Part shown: in pieces, positions 52,896-62,673 of the stretch
Layout: the number at the start of each line of letters is the position of its first letter
Position numbering within the stretch: the stretch's first letter is position 1
Program-made: the position numbers and the translations under genes
The notes under the pieces: generated by a model
Database searches by the model: none
The model's input: only the letters and a program-made list of their open reading frames with translations
What the model was told of the DNA's origin: nothing
Assembly: GCA_002110485.1 (NCBI GenBank)
Contig: MOWL01000067.1
Location: 1,860,001 to 1,924,000, forward strand
Direction: 5' to 3'
Length of the DNA: 64,000 bases
Source of the DNA: Emergomyces orientalis
Taxonomy: Eukaryota; Ascomycota; Eurotiomycetes; Onygenales; Ajellomycetaceae

Positions 52896-54112
52896 ATGGA
52901 TAACGCAGAGAGTATCAACATCGCTTCCATAGCCAAGGAGGTCAATGAAGGCAGCTGGTCCGCATTTTGGAGTGTCCCTTTGACCGCGTGGGTTGAAAAG
53001 GCCGTTGGGAGCAACACGGGGGGATTGAACAATTTTATTAAATATCATGATGCACTTCCTTTTCGGCTCCATAATCGTCTATGTTCACAACAGAGGGGAG
53101 TCAAGAATGGCCTTGAAAAGGTAAAGCATGTCAGCTGAACATATCCTTGGTATATATCAATAATTAATAATGGAAAAGATTGCGTTCAGCTTAAACCCGT
53201 TTGCACGGTCAGTGATACTTAGCAGCATTCAATCAACAAAGAGTCCTGTTCTTGATATCAGCTTCATCACCGAACCCCTTGCTGCCCTCTTTCACGGCTT
53301 GATAGCTTCTCAGGATGACAATGTTATTACGTTTCTATCTGCCAGCTTTCAGTATATATATTCGCAGCAGGAATCTCGAACAAACTCACCACTCTTGACA
53401 GGGCTAAGGAGTGGGATGTTGTTGCCTCTGCTAGCCAGCTGTATCACAACCGAAGACGCAATGCTTTTTAATTATTGCTACGCCCTCAACAATCATGACG
53501 ATGCTTGGCAGCATTTTTTGGGTCGGGCTTGGCAGCATCGTATCGAAGAGGTCGGCGGATGTCTCAAAGCGGACCCAAAATACGGTGACTGTTTAATCCA
53601 GCTTGCTATGGTGGGTAGATCACTTCAAGATGTACTTGGAATTAATCTAACACGTTTAGCACCTGTATAAGAAAAGAAACTTTCATGGAGCAACTGCAAT
53701 TCTTCACGGATTAAAGAATGCTGGATACGAAAACTTTCCACCAACGCTGAGAGCAATGGTTGACGGGGAGGGAAATTTTGCCAGGTATCGTCTTGAACTA
53801 AGAGATATAACTAGGAAAGGCGGAGCCGCTTTACCGTTCATATTCCCTATTGAAAGGGAATATGTGGTGCTTTCTAGCAAACTGAAGCAGCAATTATCGG
53901 AGCTGCACTCATTTCAGGTATACAGAATGGATGAGACTGAATGTGAGGGAAACGCTGCGAAGCCAGAAATCGAGATGTTTCAACCATACAGGGTTAGCAC
54001 TGAAAGGGAAAAGTTAGAAAACAGAGCCTTTCGCTACAAATGGGTCAGGGGGTTGTTGAAGAAGACGTTCATCATGAGACACAAAATGAAGGGGTTATCC
54101 ACCAAGTCATGA
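52896..54112 (+). CDS. RasGEF-like helical protein (369 aa)
   Basis: Exons 52896-53120, 53179-53610 and 53660-54112 give 369 residues, all in phase (introns 58 and 49 nt). The middle reads SIAKEVNEGSWSAFWSVPLT, FIKYHDALPFRLHNRLCS, IAFSLNPFARSVILSSIQS. The third exon begins HLYKKRNFHGATAILHGLKN, then PPTLRAMVDGEGNFARYRLE and GGAALPFIFPIEREYVVLSS, close in layout to the RNFHS-AI--GL and IPFLG segments of Ras guanine-nucleotide exchange factors. The classical RasGEF N-terminal motif is absent, so exchange activity is uncertain. The stop may be earlier if the GTATAC at 53917 is a donor. Confidence 0.6.
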
Positions 54113-54336
54113 ATGCTTTTACTATTTTTAGTTTGCTGAATCATGCAATTGTTATTACGGACTGTAGTTGGGAGGTGTTGGTTCAGGTACTGTTGCTGGT
54201 CCGGCTCGGTATTGAAGAACTCCCTCAATTTGTATTTAGGAGAGTTGCGCTTTCTTCTAAACACTACTAGGTACAAATATAGTTAGTCTAGATACCATTT
54301 TAGCCTAGATAACTTCGGCTGCATGTACTTGTGTTT
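54113..54336. other. Convergent intergenic gap
   Basis: No gene. Short AT-rich spacer. Confidence 0.3.
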
Positions 54337-55132
54337 TCAAGGATCCCAAGGCACTTCATTCATCTGGCGGTAAAAAATGGAAGTGATTCCCATGATTTCA
54401 CTCCGAAGAACGTAATTCGTACCATTCTTGGCATTCTTGCCCTTTGAGTCTAACGGTGAGTAATCGCGGATCATAAAGGTCCGGTGATCTAGATGGTGTT
54501 GAAAGGGGCGATGGCCAAGAACACGGTGGTTGCTGTTAGTGACCAAGCCTTGATCCAGCACAGAAACAATGGACCACCTAACCTGCGGTAAAAAAGGTTA
54601 GTGAGGATGGACAGAAGTGGGATCGAACAAAATAGTGCAACTTCTCTTACTCTTGTTCCCCGCGGGAGATTTCAACTCCCTTTATCAAGCTATCAAATGT
54701 GATGCACATCCAACCAGTCCAACTGTAATCGACGGGTGGGCCCAGGGATATTCACTGGTAACTGGAGACTTGATCCTCGCGGAGTTCTGGATGGCCTTTT
54801 CGAGAGCTGGAGGTGTTATAAAGTCATCCTTTTCAGCGGTGGCATTCTTACAGACAACTTTCAAGCCTGTTGTTCTTTGCAAGAAAGTCGAAGGAGAATG
54901 CGTCAGGCTGGTAGGACCAGTACTGATCGCATGGCTCTGGCATCAGGTTGCTGCACTCCTGCGCATCCAAGAAGGGTTCGTAGTTAATTGGCTCCATGGC
55001 AGTTGTTGTAGACGTAAATAAATATCCTGCCATATACGTAGGTCCAGATGTTGTTGTGCTCTTGAGTTGACGTTGAGCGGTTTCCTCTTGGCGAAACAGT
55101 CGCTGCCCGAAATTCAGGATGGTATAAACCAC
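54337..55132 (-). CDS. Probable secreted or Cys-bearing hypothetical protein, splicing unresolved
   Basis: Protein-like minus-strand segments in order: EPINYEPFLDAQECSNLMPE, PCDQYWSYQPDAFSFDF (about 55010-54880); TTGLKVVCKNATAEKDDFIT, PPALEKAIQNSARIKSP (about 54875-54765); CITFDSLIKGVEISRGEQ (about 54705-54650); and VRWSIVSVLDQGLVTNSNHR, FQHHLDHRTFMIRDYSPLDS, NGTNYVLRSEIMGITSIF, ending at 54337. Canonical sites (GTAAGAGAAG...TTTTTTACCGCAG) join the last two; the others are unclear. Even Cys spacing suggests disulphides. I cannot name the family. Confidence 0.4.
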
Positions 55133-56252
55133 ATGACTTTGGGTCCCTTAATGGCGCATGCATTGTTCACCTTGGGCAGTACCCATCTCGAGGGCCGCGC
55201 TAACCCGTTTTGAATTCCAATGTTTGGGACCAACCTGAGTAACCTGCAGAGGTATGAACCAATCAAAATTTATGGAAGTGACACTAAATCTAATTCGGAC
55301 ACCTATAGAACGCCCGCAGCCGACCGCCCGCGGGCCGCTATGAACGCTCTTTAACAAAGTAAAAAACCATAACTAATTATAGGGTCTGTTCGGTGCGTTC
55401 GTACTTTTTGTACAGAGTGGCGGAGTGCCACTATTTTGGTCAGAGTTTGATGTGAAAGTCACAGCCAGTTTTTTTGAACTGGTCCAGGACTTCATTCAAA
55501 AAGTACGTGCAAAGTGGAGCAGACTTTAACCTCATTTAGCTAGAGTTCTCTACTTCTGGCCTTAAATAGGCTAGTGGAAAAGTCGATCTTGATTACTCAT
55601 CGATTTTTAAAAAATACTGAAATCCTTGACAGCGTACAAAAAGAACGATAGTGGTTAGCAGTTACACAGCAATGCCATACATTTTCTACGAGAGCTTCAT
55701 GTTCCCAGTGGCAGTAGTCGTAGTAGTACTTGAAGAAGGAACCTGAAGTACCTGTATGAAAAAATCGTCAATGTACATGTACAAGCTGGTAAAGTAAATA
55801 ACCCAACCTTACTCATTTTTTTAGTCTAAGCTGCTGGCTGGAACTTGTTCCAAGTTGCTCGGTACCTAGGTACCAAACTGGCAGATCGTTTTGCTCCTCG
55901 GGTGCTGTAGACTAAAATTTCATGATTCTATGTTTAGCTATTTTTCTATAACGCAACTCTGTGGCTATGAAAAAGTACTCATAAATTGATGTCAGAAAAC
56001 GTTACATACAAAAAAAACCATTTACCAATGGTTAGATAGTGAACACCAAAATATTTGGTCTACATGTTGAATGTAGATTACAGGTTGAATGCATGGGTCG
56101 AATTGAGGGGCTGAATGGGAGTAAAGCAGAGGGAGCGGAGTGGAGGGGGAAAGAAAAATGGGTGGAGAGAAGAAGGGTGAAAGGAAACAAAAGTGGAAGA
56201 CCAGAAGAGGAAGATAGAGGTGAAAGCTGAACAAAAAAAAGAGAAAAGAAGA
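55133..56252. other. Non-coding region with possible MITE and purine tract
   Basis: The run GGGTCTGTTCGGTGCGTTCG at 55381-55400, next to GTACTTTTTGTACAG, has the look of a hAT-type MITE end; a weak partner (GCGTACAAAAAGAACGATAG) lies at about 55634. From 56110 to 56250 the plus strand is almost all purine. Confidence 0.35.
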
Positions 56253-57917
56253 TTAACAAGCATGATCCACCAACTTGGCCCAGATCTTTTCATCATGAAC
56301 ATCACTCAATACAGCTTCTCTGCATCTAGCCAGATGACCACGCATTTTAATCCATGTTTTTTCAAAAGTAGGTAGATATTTCACAAATTCAAGAATTAGA
56401 GAATATGCATAGTGGATGAATAACAACATGTGATCCCGGGTATGTGGGAGATGCGAACTTAAAAGCTTCAAAAATGGCTGGATACCAATCTGCCACATTC
56501 TGGCAGGCAATGAATATTTATTGGGAATTTGTTGAAGGTCCAGATTAGCGGACGGGTGTTGCGTAGCTATAAAGATATCACAATACTCTCCCAGTAGAAC
56601 TTTATGAGAAGAGTTCAAAAGTTGCCATTGTGCATCAGTGAAATGTTCCGTTGGTTTGGAGAGCCGCTGCTCCTTGCATTTCTCCTCAGCTTTATCAAGG
56701 CTGAAAAGTATGTGTTCAGCCTGATGCGCTAATTCTTCGCCCGATATCGTGGTCAATCGAAAAAGAGGTATTCCGGGGCAGTCACACCACGGTTCGGGTT
56801 TCATTTGATACTTTTTAATCGTCCAGTCGAAGATATAGTCATTCTGGAATCTCTCGCGCGCAAACAAATCGCGGAAGATCTTTCGGAGGTAGGAGTAGTC
56901 TGGCTTTTCTTTGATGGAAAGGGATTGACAGTACGTGAAGAAGGTAGAGAATTCAGCGGGCGATCCACTGCAGAGTTGGCTGATGGGAATATCCTGTTTT
57001 TTCTTCAAGATGAGATTGTGATCCTCCCGCTCTGTCGGAGCAGTCGGGTCTAGCCACGGAAGAGACCCATGAAGTAAATACAGCAACGTATAGCCAAGAG
57101 CCTCCATATCGTCACGAGGAGATTGCTCCAGTCCTAAATGAGCATTGATACTAGCAAAGCAGGCAGTGCCAGTGTTCAGTGTTTCACAAGCTGAACCTTC
57201 AAGATCATATTCCCTAGCCAGCGCAAAATCAATAGCGTGAACTTGATTTCCGCACTTTCCAATACCCATTAGAAAGTTGTCGGGCCTGACATCGCGATGA
57301 AGAAAAGACTTTTTATGAATGCCTTCAAGGCAGGATATAAGTTGCTCAGCCAATGAAAGCACAGTCTTCAGAGTGAATTTCCTGTCACAGAAGATGAAAA
57401 GGTCCTCCAGGGTAGGGCCAAGTAGATCAATAACCATGGCCTGATAGTCATCTGCGGGCATGCCAAACCAATGAATAAAAGGGATTCCGACACCACCACT
57501 GAGGTGTCTGTAGACACGGGACTCATCCTGAAGCAGTCCGGCATTGTCGTACTCGATCTTGATGGCAACTTCTTGTCCGGAGATAGTATTGATGCCTATT
57601 CAGAGGTGTAAGACAGTATGATCAGGGAAGTTGGTAAACGATGGGCTGCTTACCAGTATAGATGTTACCGTGACTTCCCTTCCCTATCATTTTGTCAATT
57701 TCGTATTTATCGATGTATAGTTTCTGAAATGTAGGGTTAATTTCATGTCCTTCAGTGTCAATGGCACAATGCTCACTGGAATATCCTTCAAATGAGGTCC
57801 CGCAGTGGCGACAGCTTGTTCCTCACAATCGACCAAATCAGTGGCAGCGCTTCGAGCAGAGAGGCTTGCCCCATGATCGATTGTGTCGTGGGTGATATCG
57901 CTAGGTTTTTTAGACAT
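56253..57917 (-). CDS. Casein-kinase-1-like protein (517 aa)
   Basis: Exons 57917-57777, 57723-57654 and 57595-56253 give 517 residues. The kinase domain has the glycine loop IGKGSHGNIYTG, VAIKIEYDNA (beta-3 Lys), GPTLEDLFIFCDRKFTLKTV, the catalytic loop FLHRDVRPDNFLMGIG, DFALAREY (DFG changed to DFA), and the CK1 signature TGTACFASINAHLGLEQSPR, RDDMEALGYTLLYLLHGSLPW. The last 150 residues (WQLLNSSHKVLLGEYCDIFI, RMWQIGIQPFLKLLSSHLPH) are a helical tail seen in fungal CK1-like accessory proteins. Lys and HRD are intact, but DFA removes the glycine, so activity is uncertain. Confidence 0.9.
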
Positions 57918-58908
57918 TTTGAATGAGTTTGGCCGAATGGCAATATGTCTATTCTTTTGATGTATGGTTTTCTTGGTCTGCTCCAGAAAGGGGAACGAAA
58001 ATTAAGGTTCAAGAGACTGCCTGAGTTGCAAGATAACCGGGGAAATATGATGGGTGATATGCTTTATAAAGACAATACGCATCATCTTCGGCCCTGAAAA
58101 AGAAATGTGCACAGCAATCTCTGTTCAATACTGAAACAATTAGCAATTTAATATTAGGGGCATCACAACCAGGGTCAGCTGCCCGCCATTTGCGCGAACC
58201 AGTTGCAAACCTAGTACCCTGACTTTTCACCTCCTAACGCCACTCAGACAGAAATATTGGTCCTATCAGACGGAGGGTATGGATTGGCATGGGACAATAT
58301 AGCCAAACCCGGATTGTATAATCCCAGGTTCGCAGCAACTGAATTTGTGGCTACTCAATACACATTCAGGCGGGCAGAGCAGCGATGCACCTCTCAGCCT
58401 ACTGCAGCTGGATCACACTTGTAGTTTCTCAACCATTGATCCGGTTGGGTAATATAGTTAGCAATCAGGCAATTTGAGCATGGGTTGGATACTGTTTTTG
58501 CGGTGTAAGTCTCCAGAATGCCGCTCCATTACGCCTTGCAGATAAATCACCCATCCTTAATCCCGCATCCCATACGCTACTATCCATTCCACAACAGGAG
58601 TCTGGTAAACCCGGAAATCTTATAGAAGCTGCCTATCTTGTGGTAGTTGTTGTGGCCCATCTGCCGTGTGGGCGTTAGTCCGTCAATAACTCCCATGATT
58701 TATCGATTTTTATCCTTGAACACGCTCCCACTTTGTGTCTATCACTCCACTTTCCCTTTTCTCTTCACAGAGAGTATGCGTCTCTGAGCTGCTTCATTCA
58801 GCATACCTGCCATATCTATCTGTAAGGAAGAAGCCCCCACAATTTTCCACATAGATTTAAATCTCAAGCTTACAGGTCAGGTGAGATAGAGACCAGCATT
58901 CACTCAAA
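57918..58908. promoter_or_regulatory. Divergent intergenic region
   Basis: About 990 bases between the CK1-like and F-box gene starts. No coding signal. Confidence 0.4.
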
Positions 58909-59694
58909 ATGGGCGACAAACTGCCGGTCGAGTTGGTGGGACAGATTGCTCAGAACATGAACAAGAAGGATCTGAAAAATCTTATGAAAGTCTCCTGGAA
59001 GTTCCGCTCCGCTGTCGAACCAATGATATACGAGGGAATCAGTTTGACCTGCCCTGCGGTATTGGCCTTGCTGAGGGCCATCCATGAACGGCCTCGTATG
59101 GTTTCGCGCACCGAAACGCTTAAGATATCCGAGACGGAGGACCAGACAATTGATGCAACGGAGCTTGTTCAAATGGCTGGATTAAACGCACAGTCAACTG
59201 GGAATCAAATCATCTCGCACCTGCTATCCAAATTGCCTAATCTCCACTCCTTTTGCCTCCGCTCTTTCAAAAGTGATTTTGGTCATATTATAAACTGTGT
59301 GGACAGAAAACCTCTTGATTTTTCCAGTCTAAGAAAGATTGTAACACTTCAGTTGCCGGCGCATTGTCTGCTCACATTTCCAACACCAGTTTTGCCTGTG
59401 ACACTGGAATGCCTCAAAGTGAGAGACGCTGAGTCGGTCAACGGAGAAAATCTTATAAAAGTGCTGGTCAATTATATCAAGCAGAAGCCTGTTGAGGGTA
59501 CAGACACATGGACGCTAAAATTCATTACTATTGTCTCGAATATTGGTTCCTGCACATATTCCAGAGCAGAGCAGAGGGATATTTTTGAAGATAACACAGC
59601 CGAGCTGGGGGCTATCTGCAATGATAAAGGGGTGAAATTGCACTGGCGTAGGATTGTTGTTATGACGTGTGGTCGTGAACCTTGCGCATATTAG
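58909..59694 (+). CDS. F-box protein (261 aa)
   Basis: One exon. The N-terminus MGDKLPVELVGQIAQNMNKK, DLKNLMKVSWKFRSAVEPMI, YEGISL matches the F-box (LP-E---I---L-----L-----V-K-----A-P-IY) used to bind Skp1 in SCF ubiquitin ligases. The rest has leucine-rich-like spacing (LLSKLPNLHSFCLRSFKSDF, LDFSSLRKIVTLQLPAHCLL, LPVTLECLKVRDAESVNGEN). It is a typical small fungal F-box/LRR protein; the substrate cannot be guessed. Confidence 0.85.
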   Translation: MGDKLPVELVGQIAQNMNKKDLKNLMKVSWKFRSAVEPMIYEGISLTCPAVLALLRAIHERPRMVSRTETLKISETEDQTIDATELVQMAGLNAQSTGNQIISHLLSKLPNLHSFCLRSFKSDFGHIINCVDRKPLDFSSLRKIVTLQLPAHCLLTFPTPVLPVTLECLKVRDAESVNGENLIKVLVNYIKQKPVEGTDTWTLKFITIVSNIGSCTYSRAEQRDIFEDNTAELGAICNDKGVKLHWRRIVVMTCGREPCAY

Positions 59695-59760
59695 ATGCAG
59701 GTTGGTCGCGTTCTAACTGTATTTAACAATTTGCTGAGACAACCACATTCTGGAACACAT

Positions 59761-59850
59761 TTTGTGCCACTGCACTGATTTAAGTATGGTAAATTACCTC
59801 CGAGACAAACAAGACAGACACATCCAAAAAGTGGTGAAGTACAGAGAACG
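59761..59850. mobile_element. Degenerate partial copy of the hairpin element
   Basis: TTTGTGCCACTGCACTGATT, TAAGTATGG and then CTCCGAGACAAACAAGACAG match, with many changes, one arm and the core of the full element that starts 16 bases further on. Confidence 0.5.
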
Positions 59851-59865
59851 AAGTAGTTATTATTA

Positions 59866-60005
59866 CACCATGATCTTGGCCACTTTGCACACTAGGCTAA
59901 CTTAGTAGGGAAAAGTACCTTTAAGACAAACAAGACAAACACGAAAAGGTACCCCTTCTCATACTAAATTAGCCTAGTGGTACAAAGTGGCCAAGGTCGT
60001 GGTGT
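59866..60005. mobile_element. Short hairpin (MITE-like) element, copy 2
   Basis: Arms of about 45 bp: CACCATGATCTTGGCCACTT, TGCACACTAGGCTAACTTAGTA on the left and, inverted, TACTAAATTAGCCTAGTGGT, ACAAAGTGGCCAAGGTCGTGGTG on the right. The core has AAGACAAACAAGACAAACAC as in copy 1 at 25627-25750. It lies between the F-box and BCS1-like genes. No coding capacity. Confidence 0.8.
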
Positions 60006-60165
60006 GGCCAAGTTCATGATGAAATACATTATCGTCGCCAAAATTATAACATATAGAAAAAAACCCTCCAAAGGAAAAGGTCTATGACAGAAAAGGTCTT
60101 AACATAAAAACTCTCGGAACATATGCTCACTATTACAGTACTCCATGCTGAGATTCCCGTGCCAT

Positions 60166-61467
60166 TCATTCATTTACCCAGTTGTCTGCGTTGATCAAAG
60201 CGGCTTCCATGCTATGCTTGTGCTGAACCAAATATTCCTGAATTTCAGCCGGAGAGAATTTTGATGAAGGAATAACATTCGAGAATTTTTTTGCTTTTTC
60301 AATCATATCTTCCGCCGGCTGATTTTGAGGAGAGTACATCTGGATAAAGATGTCATTGATTTGCTGTTCATTTGCCAAATCAAACTCAATTGACAGATCA
60401 ACGCGCCCTGGTCGAGTAAGCGCAGGGTCCAGTTGATTTGGGTGATTCGTTGTCATAACCAGTATCCTTCCCCTACTAGATATCATACCATCAATCGCAT
60501 TCAAAAGGCCAGCAAGTGTCACGCCGTTTTTTGATTTCGGGCGAACACCGGATTCCTTGATGAAATCGCGGGTGACATCAGAAGCGTCAACATCTTCTAT
60601 GCAAACCAGGGAGGGGCTTGGGAGGAGAGACATCAAGAGAAGTAATGCCTTATCGGTGAGCATTTCGTCCTTCAGGGATATGAAATGAATATCAAGTGAA
60701 AAGTGACTTGCTAAAGCGAGAGCTAGGCTGGTTTTTCCAGTGCCGGGAGGGCCATGAAACAAATACCCTCGACGGTAAGGCTTTCCTCGCGCCTTGTACC
60801 ATTCTGAACTCGACAGGAATTCCGCCACATCCATTATTAGAGAGCTCTTACGTTGTTGCTCCAGCACGACTGAACCCAAAGAACGAGGGAACTGGTGTGA
60901 GATGAGCCGCCATGGAAAATATGTCTCCACCAGATTTTTATGCTGTGGATACATCACGGATGTATACTTGTTCTCAGTCAGATACTGAACCCGTACTTCA
61001 CTGACAAACTTTTCTAGTGGTTCCCGAGACCAGCCGAGGACTGTGAGCACCAGTCGTCCGGTGCTTGGTGCAAGATGGATCCATTGTCCTCCGTACCGGA
61101 ACCATGCGTCCCCACCACATGGCTGAAATCTCAGTCTCCTTCCATAGGGGTCACCTTTCTTTCGGTGATCCCAGTCGTTGTGCCCTTCCGTCAGCACCTG
61201 TATCGAGCGGCTTTGTATTTTCATATGCTCTCTGGAGTACCACGTTATAGCCCTACCAACCTCATCTGCAGTGTGCACTTCAAGTGATACTGTACAACGA
61301 TCCCAAAAGAGTTGAAATAGACTTCTCACGCCCGCTAACGCGTCTCGGGTGCGCGAAAGAATTAAAAGAAAACGGGGGAGGATCAAAAATTTTTTGAAAA
61401 AAGGGTAGCACTTTATAAAATATAAGAGTACTCTCTTGAGTTCGGTCGACTGAATGGTTTTTGCCAT
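60166..61467 (-). CDS. BCS1-like AAA ATPase (433 aa)
   Basis: One exon. An N-terminal hydrophobic stretch (VLLYFIKCYPFFKKFLILPR) is followed by the BCS1 N-domain with HTADEVGRAITWYSREH, WIHLAPSTGRLVLTVLGW and VLEQQRKSSLIMDVAEFLSS. The AAA core has Walker A GPPGTGKTS (239-246), Walker B LVCIEDVDA (288-295), GVTLAGLLNAIDGMISSRGR, and the sensor/arginine region MTTNHPNQLDPALTRPGRVD. Mitochondrial Bcs1 inserts the Rieske protein into complex III. Fungi carry many extra BCS1-type copies of unknown role, and this is most likely one of those. It is divergent from a second copy at 62674. Confidence 0.92.
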   Translation of the reverse strand: MAKTIQSTELKRVLLYFIKCYPFFKKFLILPRFLLILSRTRDALAGVRSLFQLFWDRCTVSLEVHTADEVGRAITWYSREHMKIQSRSIQVLTEGHNDWDHRKKGDPYGRRLRFQPCGGDAWFRYGGQWIHLAPSTGRLVLTVLGWSREPLEKFVSEVRVQYLTENKYTSVMYPQHKNLVETYFPWRLISHQFPRSLGSVVLEQQRKSSLIMDVAEFLSSSEWYKARGKPYRRGYLFHGPPGTGKTSLALALASHFSLDIHFISLKDEMLTDKALLLLMSLLPSPSLVCIEDVDASDVTRDFIKESGVRPKSKNGVTLAGLLNAIDGMISSRGRILVMTTNHPNQLDPALTRPGRVDLSIEFDLANEQQINDIFIQMYSPQNQPAEDMIEKAKKFSNVIPSSKFSPAEIQEYLVQHKHSMEAALINADNWVNE

Positions 61468-62673
61468 TTTTATTCTCAGTCAGAGCGGGAGTACGATTTC
61501 ATCTGTTAGAAATTTGCAAACCTTGCCATGAGTTGGCATGGACAGTGGTACACCAGCCTCTTTATAATGATTACCACATCACTCAACTGTTTCACTCGCT
61601 ATGCTACAATGCTTTTCACAGGTTTTGTTTTATGTTTCTCTCTTTTTTTCTTTTCATTTTTGTCTCCCGCTTCTGAGAAGCCAGTTGCCTTCCCTCAAAA
61701 TAATTTGCTTTTTCCACAGGCAATTTGGTGTACAAAGATTTATGCAGGGAAGATAGGGGCAAGCCACTAGCCTTGTATTAGGGCATAGAAAGCCGTGCCT
61801 GTGCATCTGTTCTGAATGCAGGCATGGATTGGAGGTCACTCGGGTTGCCACATTGACGGTCTGCACGCCAGCTGTGATGCGCCTTTGCTCCCTGACTCAT
61901 TGCTCTTCCAACTAGCATTGCCGAAATGAGGATGGTGCTGGCTGCTATCACACTGAGCTCAGTGTGCAAGGTGCAGCCAGGGGTGCCAGACTGTGTCGAG
62001 GGCACGGGAAACTTGTGTTGATCACCCTGGGAGAGGATACCTCAATCCCCGAAGGCGAGTGCATATACATGCACAGCCTGAGTGCGTGCAATATTCATGC
62101 AAAGGGATCATCACCTCGATACTAATTGAGGCCAAATTTTGAACCTCGCTGCTTTTGGCTATAAGAGATGCTTCACCGCTCGCTCGTTGCCTTGTTTGAG
62201 TACAAACCGGTCATCCATGTTGGCCAGTAAGCAGATCCCGTGGCTGCATGCGAAGGGATGTGATTACTAGTATCATACAAAGCTGGTTTTATTCCTTTGC
62301 CATAGCGAGTTGCTAGCGATACTTCGTGCCCTTTAGGCCAGCCCACGCTTTTTTCCTTGCAATCTACATACGCGTTGCTCCCCCCACCATGCAATGCGAT
62401 ACATCCAGCCATATACAGGGAGAAAGAAAGACAATCCTGGGGGGGAAAGGACACATATGATTGGAAGGTTGGTTCAGCTGTCGTTGTGAGCTTCGTGATT
62501 GAATTATGGAGGAATTTGTGGAAGTACATACATCTAAGCAGCGATTGATGTTGATGTTGTATATAGTTTATGAGTTCTCTTGTACACCCCTCTGTGTTCC
62601 ATTTTTTTTTCATATTCTTTTCCCCTGCAATCCTGGCCAACTCGCCATTGTTTCCACACTTCTCAAAATTATC
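61468..62673. promoter_or_regulatory. Divergent intergenic region between the two BCS1-like genes
   Basis: About 1.2 kb. No gene seen; the frames inside (for example 62640-62173 minus) lack coding features. Confidence 0.4.
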
